From positions 124,001-188,000 of the forward strand of contig JAQYVX010000006.1 of the NCBI GenBank assembly GCA_030145305.1: 64,000 nucleotides of DNA. Reading direction: 5' to 3'. The number at the start of each line of letters is the position of its first letter. Position 1 is the stretch's first letter. Position numbers and translations under genes: made by a program. Source of the DNA: Halarcobacter sp. Its GTDB lineage: Bacteria; Campylobacterota; Campylobacteria; Campylobacterales; Arcobacteraceae. Below the pieces are notes generated by a model. The model was not told the DNA's origin. It was given only the letters and a program-made list of their open reading frames with translations, and did not search any database. This document shows, in pieces, positions 58,363 to 64,000 of this stretch.

Positions 58363-59550
58363 CTAAAATGCTCGCTTAAATTCTGGATAACCTTCTAATC
58401 CACATTCTTCAACATCAAGACCTTGCATTTCTTCATCTCTATCTGCTCTTAATGGAATTATTTTATTAATAATCCTCAAGACAATATAAGAAATAACAAA
58501 AGCAAATATAGCAACAAGAACTATCCCTTTTAATTGTCCCATTAATGTTATATCATCTCCATTTGAGGCAAAAATCCCAACTGCTAATGTTCCCCAAATA
58601 CCATTTAATAAATGCACAGATAAGGCCCCAACAGGATCATCAATTCTTAATTTATCAAAAAACGAAACCCCAAATACTACTATTGTTCCACCAACTGCAC
58701 CAATTAAAATTGGAGTATAAATATCATATAAATCAGGCCCGGCGGTTACTGCAACTAATCCACCTAATGCGCCATTTAATACCATTGTAATATCGAGTTT
58801 TTTGTATCTAAAATACATAAATGCTCCAACAATAATAGCACCTGATAATCCAGCTGTATTTGTATTCATAATTGTTAAAGCAACAGCATCAGCGGATTCT
58901 TTTGAAGCAATTGACCCAACTGAACCACCATTAAATCCAAACCACCCAATCCATAAAAGAAAAGCACCTAGTGTTACTAAAGGAATATTTGAAGCGGGAA
59001 TTACTCTAACCCCACCCTCTTTTGTATATCTTCCATTTCTTGCACCTATTATTAAAATTGCGGCTAAAAGTGCCCAGCCACCAGTACTATGAATTACTGT
59101 AGATCCAGCTAAGTCGTACATATAAATATCTAAAAATGTTCCAGCAAGCATATCTGCACCCCAAGACCAATTTACAACAGTAGGATAAATAAAACCACCC
59201 ATAATAACTGTAAATAAAGCTAATGGCATTACTTTTGCTCTTTCAGATACTCCACCTGACATAATATTAATTACTTTTCCAACAAATGCCATTTGAAATA
59301 GGAAAGCTGCCCACTTAGACATTGAATCACTTCCAAAATCACCAAAAGCAATTGAATAACCAATTAAAAGAAATGATATTGAAGCTACTGCATATATCAT
59401 TGTATTAATCATTAAAACTGCTGAAACATTTTTAGTTCTTACAAGTCCCGCTTCTAACATAGCAAAGCCTGGTACCATAAAGATAATTAATGTCATTGCA
59501 AAGATTGTAAAAAATGTATCAATTACGTAGCTAACTGACTGTAAATCCAT
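58363..59550 (-). CDS. amtB: Ammonium transporter, downstream copy
   Basis: 395 residues and 11 helices, without a cleaved signal. AGLVRTKN, the first twin His in STVIHSTGGWALLA and the second in GALSVHLLNGIWG are present, as in functional AmtB pores. It imports ammonium when nitrogen is scarce and is blocked by GlnK. A 17-bp dyad (59617-59633) and a TATAAT on the minus strand (59580-59585) lie upstream, so the pair has its own promoter. Confidence 0.95.
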   Translation of the reverse strand: MDLQSVSYVIDTFFTIFAMTLIIFMVPGFAMLEAGLVRTKNVSAVLMINTMIYAVASISFLLIGYSIAFGDFGSDSMSKWAAFLFQMAFVGKVINIMSGGVSERAKVMPLALFTVIMGGFIYPTVVNWSWGADMLAGTFLDIYMYDLAGSTVIHSTGGWALLAAILIIGARNGRYTKEGGVRVIPASNIPLVTLGAFLLWIGWFGFNGGSVGSIASKESADAVALTIMNTNTAGLSGAIIVGAFMYFRYKKLDITMVLNGALGGLVAVTAGPDLYDIYTPILIGAVGGTIVVFGVSFFDKLRIDDPVGALSVHLLNGIWGTLAVGIFASNGDDITLMGQLKGIVLVAIFAFVISYIVLRIINKIIPLRADRDEEMQGLDVEECGLEGYPEFKRAF

Positions 59551-59579
59551 ATTTAAACCCTCGTTTTTATTTTACGAGT

Positions 59580-59633
59580 ATTATATATTTTTTTTTAGTG
59601 TAAAATAGTAGACATCTGTATATTTTTTATACA
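59580..59633 (-). promoter_or_regulatory. amtB promoter with 17-bp dyad, copy 1
   Basis: TGTATATTTTTTATACA at 59617-59633 is an exact 6-5-6 inverted repeat. The minus-strand TATAAT is at 59580-59585, 31 bases from it, placing the dyad centre near -52. The identical 17-mer occurs at two other promoters of the nitrogen cluster. Confidence 0.75.
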
Positions 59634-59685
59634 AATTATTGAGTTTTATAATAGAGGAGAAAGCTCTTCCTCTATTATTGTGCGC

Positions 59686-60033
<348 letters not shown>

Positions 60034-60035
60034 TT

Positions 60036-60070
60036 AAAAAATGTCCCGTTTTTTTAGGGGACCATTTTTT
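60036..60070 (-). terminator. Terminator-like hairpin before the glnK ribosome site
   Basis: AAAAAATGTCCC (60036-60047) pairs with GGGAC-C-ATTTTTT (60058-60070) with one bulged base. On the minus strand a U-run follows the stem, then AAGGAG, so it could stop transcription between amtB and glnK. Confidence 0.65.
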
Positions 60071-60106
60071 TAATAACTTCTTTTAACGATGGAATAAAAT
60101 TCCATC

Positions 60107-60144
60107 TAAAGAAGCAAATCCTAAAGTAAGCAACAAGTTGCTTA
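60107..60144 (-). ncRNA. Conserved leader element, copy 2 (glnK)
   Basis: On the plus strand, TAAAGAA, a variable base and CAAATCCTAAAGT (60107-60127) adjoin the hairpin TAAGCAA-CAAG-TTGCTTA (60127-60144). A second perfect hairpin GATGGAA/TTCCATC lies at 60088-60106. The core differs from the tal copy at one position, while both hairpins keep their pairing with different bases, which suggests a folded RNA. Confidence 0.5.
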
Positions 60145-60165
60145 TTCCTCTATCTATTTTTAATT

Positions 60166-61380
60166 CTATGCTTTTTTGAATTCTGGATAACATTCTAACC
60201 CAGTTTCATGAATATCAAGACCTGTTATTTCAGTCTCTTCATCAACTCTTATTCCTATTACCATATCAAGGATTTTCCAAATAATAAATGAACTAATAAA
60301 TACAAAAGCCCCAATTACAACAATACCTTTAAGTTGAGCTAAAATAGTAACTTCAGGATTGAAAATACCAACAGCTATTGTTCCCCAAATACCTGCTACT
60401 AAGTGAACAGATAATGCCCCAACAGGATCATCAATTTTTAACTTATCCCATAATGGAACTGCAAATACAACTAAAGCCCCACCAACTAAACCTTCAATAA
60501 ATGCAACATTCATTCCTAAATCAGGTCCTGCTGTACAAGAAACAAGTCCTGCTAAAGCACCATTTAAAACCATTGTTAAATCAACTTTTTTGTAAAGAAA
60601 TTGAGTTAATAAAGCAGCTATTATAGCACCCGCTGCTGCTGCCATATTTGTAGAAGCTACAACAGAAGCAATCCCATCAATATCAGCTTTTGAACCTAGT
60701 GCTAATTGGCTCCCTCCATTAAATCCAAACCATCCCATCCATAAAATAAATGTACCTAAAGTTGCAAGTGTTAAGTTAGAACCAGGAATTGGTCTTACTT
60801 TCCCATCTTTACCATATTTACCTTTTCTTGCTCCTAATATAAGTACACCAGCTAAGGCAGCCCATCCACCTACTGAGTGAACAATTGTAGAACCAGCAAA
60901 ATCAGAAAAACCAGCAATAACACCATCAAGTTCCGTTCCACCCCATGTCCAGTGACCTTGAATTGGGTAAATAACACCACTTAATACAACTACAAAAATC
61001 AAGAATGGCCATAACTTCATTCTTTCAGCAATTGTTCCAGAAATTACTGATGCGGCTGTTGCTACGAACATAACTTGGAAAAAGAAATCAGCAGCCACGG
61101 GATAAGCTGCATCTGCTGCATTTGTCATATCAATTGTTGAGAAACTTCCCATAAAAGATGAACCCTCTCCATACATTAAGTTATAACCTACAAAATAATA
61201 CATAATACAAGAGATTGCAAATAAAGCCATATTTTTAGTTAATACTGTTGCATTATTTTTAGATCTTGTAAGACCAGCCTCTAACATTGCAAAACCTGCT
61301 GCCATCCACATTACTAAAACACCAGAAAATACAAATAAGAACCCATCTAATATGTATTTTAAGTCATTAAAATTTTCCAT
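60166..61380 (-). CDS. amtB: Ammonium transporter, upstream copy
   Basis: 404 residues and 11 helices. AGLTRSKN, twin His in STIVHSVGGWAALAG and GALSVHLVAGIWGT are intact. It and the other amtB-glnK pair form a tandem duplication, but the two transporters are clearly diverged (different N-termini and loops). AAAGGAAGA precedes the ATG. A minus-strand TAAAAT (61410-61415) and a 17-bp dyad (61447-61463) lie upstream. Confidence 0.95.
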   Translation of the reverse strand: MENFNDLKYILDGFLFVFSGVLVMWMAAGFAMLEAGLTRSKNNATVLTKNMALFAISCIMYYFVGYNLMYGEGSSFMGSFSTIDMTNAADAAYPVAADFFFQVMFVATAASVISGTIAERMKLWPFLIFVVVLSGVIYPIQGHWTWGGTELDGVIAGFSDFAGSTIVHSVGGWAALAGVLILGARKGKYGKDGKVRPIPGSNLTLATLGTFILWMGWFGFNGGSQLALGSKADIDGIASVVASTNMAAAAGAIIAALLTQFLYKKVDLTMVLNGALAGLVSCTAGPDLGMNVAFIEGLVGGALVVFAVPLWDKLKIDDPVGALSVHLVAGIWGTIAVGIFNPEVTILAQLKGIVVIGAFVFISSFIIWKILDMVIGIRVDEETEITGLDIHETGLECYPEFKKA

Positions 61381-61409
61381 ATTCTTCCTTTTAGAATTGA
61401 TATGTCGAA

Positions 61410-61463
61410 ATTTTATCAGATAAAAAAATCAAATACTCAAAGTTTATGTATATTTTTTATACA
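61410..61463 (-). promoter_or_regulatory. amtB promoter with 17-bp dyad, copy 2
   Basis: TGTATATTTTTTATACA at 61447-61463 and a minus-strand TAAAAT at 61410-61415 are 31 bases apart, exactly as at the other amtB promoter. Confidence 0.75.
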
Positions 61464-61591
61464 TAAAATAAGCTATAAATACTTCATCGTATTTAAAAAG
61501 CCCATATAATAGCCTATATAGAAAGTTTTATCAAAAAAAATTAAATCAAAAAATAATAAATTATTATTAATTATCTAATATCTTGGGTTTT

Positions 61592-61635
61592 TGTATATTT
61601 TTTATACATACAATTCATACACAGTGTGTTATAAT
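61592..61635 (+). promoter_or_regulatory. Sensor/regulator/glnD operon promoter with 17-bp dyad, copy 3
   Basis: TGTATATTTTTTATACA at 61592-61608 is 21 bases before TATAAT (61630-61635), so its centre is near -42. A small perfect repeat ACACA-G-TGTGT (61619-61629) lies between them. The gap differs from the amtB promoters by 10 bases, one helical turn. The rest of 61381-61655 shows no gene. Confidence 0.75.
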
Positions 61636-61655
61636 AAAAATTAGTAGGAGTATTG

Positions 61656-62513
61656 ATGAAAGAATTTTTAGAGATTTATGAACAAAACCAAGATAAAATA
61701 GAGTTTTTTTTACAAGAAAGCCTAAAAAATATAGGTGATTTATCAATTTATGAAAAACATAAATTTAAAGAAATATTTAATATTTTTCCATCATTAGAAT
61801 TAGTATATTTAGTAGATAAAAAAGATAAAAATCAAATTACACCAAATTATTATAAAAATAAAATTGATACTAAAGGTAAAGAAAACAATAGATCGTATCT
61901 AATTTCAAGATTACAATTCAAAGATAATAATATTGCTTTTTCAAGCCCTTATATAAGTAGTGCAACTAGAACTTCTTGCATAACTGTGACAATAAAAGAG
62001 GGAGATAAGATTGTATTTTTAGATTTTCAAATTGAAATTTTACTTGAAAGACTTAACCTTATTGAATTAAATAAACCCTTTCATGCAGCAACTAAACTAT
62101 TTTATATATTAGCCGGATTTTCAATGATTGCTTTATCTACTTTTATAATATTTTACTCTTTATATGATTTTATTCATTTTATGATTTTCAAAAATAAAAT
62201 TGAATTAGAAATAATATTTAAACCAATTATTGCCTTAACTTTAGGTATTGCAATATTTGACCTTGCTAAAACAGTTTTAGAGCAAGAAGTATATTTTAAA
62301 TCTTATTCAAAAAACTCCAAAGTTGAAACAAAAATGATTACAAAATTCTTAATTACTATTATTATTGCTTTATCAATTGAAGCCCTAATTGTAGTCTTTA
62401 AAATTGCAATAAATGATTATGATAAAATGATTAATGCCTTATATTTAATATCAGGTATTTCATTACTACTAATTTCACTTTCTGTATTTATTTATCTTAC
62501 AAAAAAGAAATAA
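61656..62513 (+). CDS. PDC-like sensor with four membrane helices
   Basis: 285 residues from the ATG at 61656, with TAGGAG upstream; a TTG directly before it is ignored. Residues 1-140 resemble a PDC/Cache-type sensor (IFPSLELVYLVDKKDKNQIT, FSSPYISSATRTSCITVT), but no helix comes before it. Four helices follow at about 147-168, 187-206, 226-248 and 257-281. There is no kinase or other output domain. It is the first gene of an operon with the AAA/Fis protein and glnD, so a role in nitrogen sensing is inferred. Confidence 0.7.
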   Translation: MKEFLEIYEQNQDKIEFFLQESLKNIGDLSIYEKHKFKEIFNIFPSLELVYLVDKKDKNQITPNYYKNKIDTKGKENNRSYLISRLQFKDNNIAFSSPYISSATRTSCITVTIKEGDKIVFLDFQIEILLERLNLIELNKPFHAATKLFYILAGFSMIALSTFIIFYSLYDFIHFMIFKNKIELEIIFKPIIALTLGIAIFDLAKTVLEQEVYFKSYSKNSKVETKMITKFLITIIIALSIEALIVVFKIAINDYDKMINALYLISGISLLLISLSVFIYLTKKK

Positions 62514-62546
62514 ATACATTTACAGTATAATAATGAGAGGAAAAAA

Positions 62547-63305
62547 ATGGATAATTATATAGCAATAGCAAAGAACTCAAAAGAAATTTTAAATTCTGCA
62601 CACTTATTACAAAGTGTTGTAGTAAATGCATTAATTACAGGGGAATCAGGTGTTGGGAAAAAGTCTCTAGCAGGATATATTGCACCAAAAGCAACAATTT
62701 TCAAAGCAAAAAGATTGCAAGAAGATATAAGTGACAATGTAATAAATCTCCAAAATTGTTCAATTATTATTGATAAAATTGAAAATATAACTAATATTGA
62801 TTTACTAATTAATTGGTTAAATGAGAATAATATTAGACTTATAGCTACAAGTTTAAAAAATGAATTAAATTCAAAACTTATTGATTTATTTTCCATAACT
62901 ATTGAAATTCCTTCTTTAAAACATAGGGAAGAAGATGTAAAGGCTTTAGCTATAAAATTCTCTAAAGAAGCTAGTGAGATTTTAAATTTAGAGCAGATTA
63001 TTCCATCTAAATTAATGTTAAATATCTCAAATAATACTCACAGTCTTAGAAAATCAATATATTTTTCATATCTTTTTGAAACTATAGGAGAAGATGAAAT
63101 ATTAATGTTTATGGAGAATTACATATTTTCAAATATGGTGGGAGAGAATTCTTACAAAGATTTCCTACACTTATTTGAAGTACCAATTTTAAAAGCTGCT
63201 TCAAAAAAATATAAATCCCAAGTTCAAATGTCCAAACATTTAGGACTAAATAGAATTACTCTTAGAAAAAAACTAGATTATAATAAGGAGTTTTTGGATG
63301 TCTGA
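62547..63305 (+). CDS. Short NtrC-like AAA protein with Fis-type HTH, no sigma-54 contact motif
   Basis: 252 residues. It begins like the central domain of NtrC-type activators (NSKEILNSAHLL), with Walker A GESGVGKKS (about 33-41). The FGxxxGAFTGA stretch that contacts sigma-54 is missing; Walker A is followed quickly by a Walker B-like SIIIDKIE, with Lys where the catalytic Glu normally is. Sensor-like IRLIATS and IPSLKHREEDV remain. The end VQMSKHLGLNRITLRKKL is a Fis-type HTH. There is no receiver domain. It probably acts with ordinary RNA polymerase, as the GAFTGA-less NtrC of Rhodobacter capsulatus does. It overlaps glnD by 8 bases. Confidence 0.82.
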   Translation: MDNYIAIAKNSKEILNSAHLLQSVVVNALITGESGVGKKSLAGYIAPKATIFKAKRLQEDISDNVINLQNCSIIIDKIENITNIDLLINWLNENNIRLIATSLKNELNSKLIDLFSITIEIPSLKHREEDVKALAIKFSKEASEILNLEQIIPSKLMLNISNNTHSLRKSIYFSYLFETIGEDEILMFMENYIFSNMVGENSYKDFLHLFEVPILKAASKKYKSQVQMSKHLGLNRITLRKKLDYNKEFLDV

Positions 63306-64000
63306 ACTTAATATGCAAATAGAAGATTTAATTTCAAATAAGGCAAGTGACTTTGAAATATCAAAAGTATTTAAAAACCATTTTAAAGATTATGTAAATG
63401 AAATTGATACTGTTTTAGAAATAAATAGTGGAAAAGATTTTTTTGTTAAGCATACAAAACACACAGATAGATTTTTGATTCTTATGTATAAATATATTCT
63501 AAGAAAACACTTTAAGAACTATTTACCTATGGGAAGTTCAATACCTATTACCCTTATTGCATTAGGCTCTTATGGGAGAGAACAATTATGTATTTACTCT
63601 GATGTAGATTTAATGATACTTTATGAAGATATTCCAGGTTATAGCCTAAAGCCAATAATTGAAGACTTTATTACTTTAGCTTGGGATTGTGGATTAACCT
63701 TAGGTTCAAGAGTACACGAATTACAAGAGATTGCCCAAGGGGTGAAAGAAGATATTACAATTAAAACCTCCATTTTAGAATCAAGATTAATTTATGGTTC
63801 AAAATACTTATGGTTTGGTTATGAAAATGTACTTAGTAAAATTAGAAAAACAGAACAAAAAGAGTTTGTTTTAGAAAAATTAGAGGAACATAAACAAAGA
63901 CTTATTAAATACCCACTTAAAATGGAGCCAAATATTAAAGATGGTTATGGAGGAATGAGAGAATCAAATATGATTTTCTGGATGGCCACAGTTGTACTTG
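63298..64000 (+). CDS. glnD: PII uridylyltransferase / uridylyl-removing enzyme, N-terminal part (cut by window end)
   Basis: About 234 residues are visible. The nucleotidyltransferase motif is GSYGREQLCIYSDVDLMIL (G-S and D-x-D), and PNIKDGYGGMRE matches the PNIKEGxGGLRD motif of GlnD. GlnD adds UMP to P-II when glutamine is low and removes it when glutamine is high, so it would act on the two P-II proteins encoded just upstream on the other strand. The ATG at 63298 lies inside the end of the AAA/Fis gene; HD and ACT domains should follow beyond the window. Confidence 0.93.
   Translation, partial: MSELNMQIEDLISNKASDFEISKVFKNHFKDYVNEIDTVLEINSGKDFFVKHTKHTDRFLILMYKYILRKHFKNYLPMGSSIPITLIALGSYGREQLCIYSDVDLMILYEDIPGYSLKPIIEDFITLAWDCGLTLGSRVHELQEIAQGVKEDITIKTSILESRLIYGSKYLWFGYENVLSKIRKTEQKEFVLEKLEEHKQRLIKYPLKMEPNIKDGYGGMRESNMIFWMATVVL

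Noticed and set aside
61592-61608. Reading the 17-bp dyad as a Bacillus GlnR/TnrA site
   Set aside because: The TGT...ACA ends and length fit, but the inner A and T positions do not, and these MerR-type regulators are not expected in Campylobacterota.

Overview
The window is strongly AT-rich, densely coding DNA from a member of the Campylobacterota, most probably the Arcobacter group (Arcobacteraceae). Evidence: a voltage-gated sodium channel very close to NavAb of Arcobacter butzleri, an HP0268-family small nuclease, the futalosine route enzyme MqnE, a COG3400 RCK protein, the rnr/holA/rpsF/ssb/rpsR block familiar from Helicobacter and Campylobacter, and many sensory and c-di-GMP proteins. 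No rRNA, tRNA, CRISPR array, phage or insertion sequence was seen. Both window ends cut genes (a beta-carbonic anhydrase at the left, glnD at the right).

Layout. 1-4750 (+): carbonic anhydrase end, small membrane protein, mqnE, a tandem rhodanese broken by an in-frame TAA, and a GGDEF/EAL protein. 4757-8537 (-): a PilM/PilN-like membrane protein, an acyltransferase, miaB and the HP0268-family gene. 8571-12140 (+): a perfect 26-bp inverted repeat with mirrored -10 boxes, nusA-cysS and the sodium channel. 12214-18195: rpsR, ssb, rpsF, holA, then a glycosyltransferase and a DUF2721 protein lying between holA and rnr. 18288-27312: ilvC, a divergent polysaccharide deacetylase, a two-component system plus TMAO/DMSO-type reductase with monohaem cytochrome, and dprA. 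27313-35219 (-): nhaA, a chemoreceptor, murC, a hypothetical gene, dapC-like aminotransferase and the COG3400 protein. 35400-37793 (+): tgt, an exported hypothetical, gatC and an ArsC/YffB-like gene whose catalytic Cys codon is TGA. 37817-43000: class II DAHP synthase, transaldolase, serB, ruvX, an HD-GYP protein and acpS. 43017-47260 (+): an orphan ABC permease, panC, rimO, tilS. 47257-57850: a flagellar cluster (fliT-like, fliS, fliD, flgK, flgH, a membrane protein, fliL, motE/flgX-like, fliJ-like, fliQ and an acidic protein on the minus strand; flgI and fliM diverging on the plus strand). 57920-64000: a nitrogen cluster with two amtB-glnK pairs, a four-helix membrane PDC-like sensor, a short NtrC-like AAA/Fis protein and glnD.

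Two parts deserve most attention. First, 37455-37793 is very probably a selenoprotein gene: the UGA sits exactly where the family has its catalytic cysteine, the frame stays open to a normal end with all other family motifs intact, and a hairpin with a GG-starting loop lies about 22 nt downstream, as expected for a bacterial SECIS. It cannot be seen as one open frame under the standard code.

Second, the nitrogen cluster looks like one regulon. Three identical 17-bp dyads (TGTATA-N5-TATACA) stand upstream of both amtB genes and of the sensor/regulator/glnD operon, at 31, 31 and 21 nt from good -10 boxes, so they are in helical phase and activator-like in position. Their 6-5-6 architecture matches NtrC operators, and the operon encodes an NtrC-like protein with a Fis-type HTH but without the sigma-54 contact motif. 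A separate short conserved element, shared by the leaders of transaldolase and the upstream glnK, sits ahead of a terminator-like hairpin and may be a cis-acting RNA.
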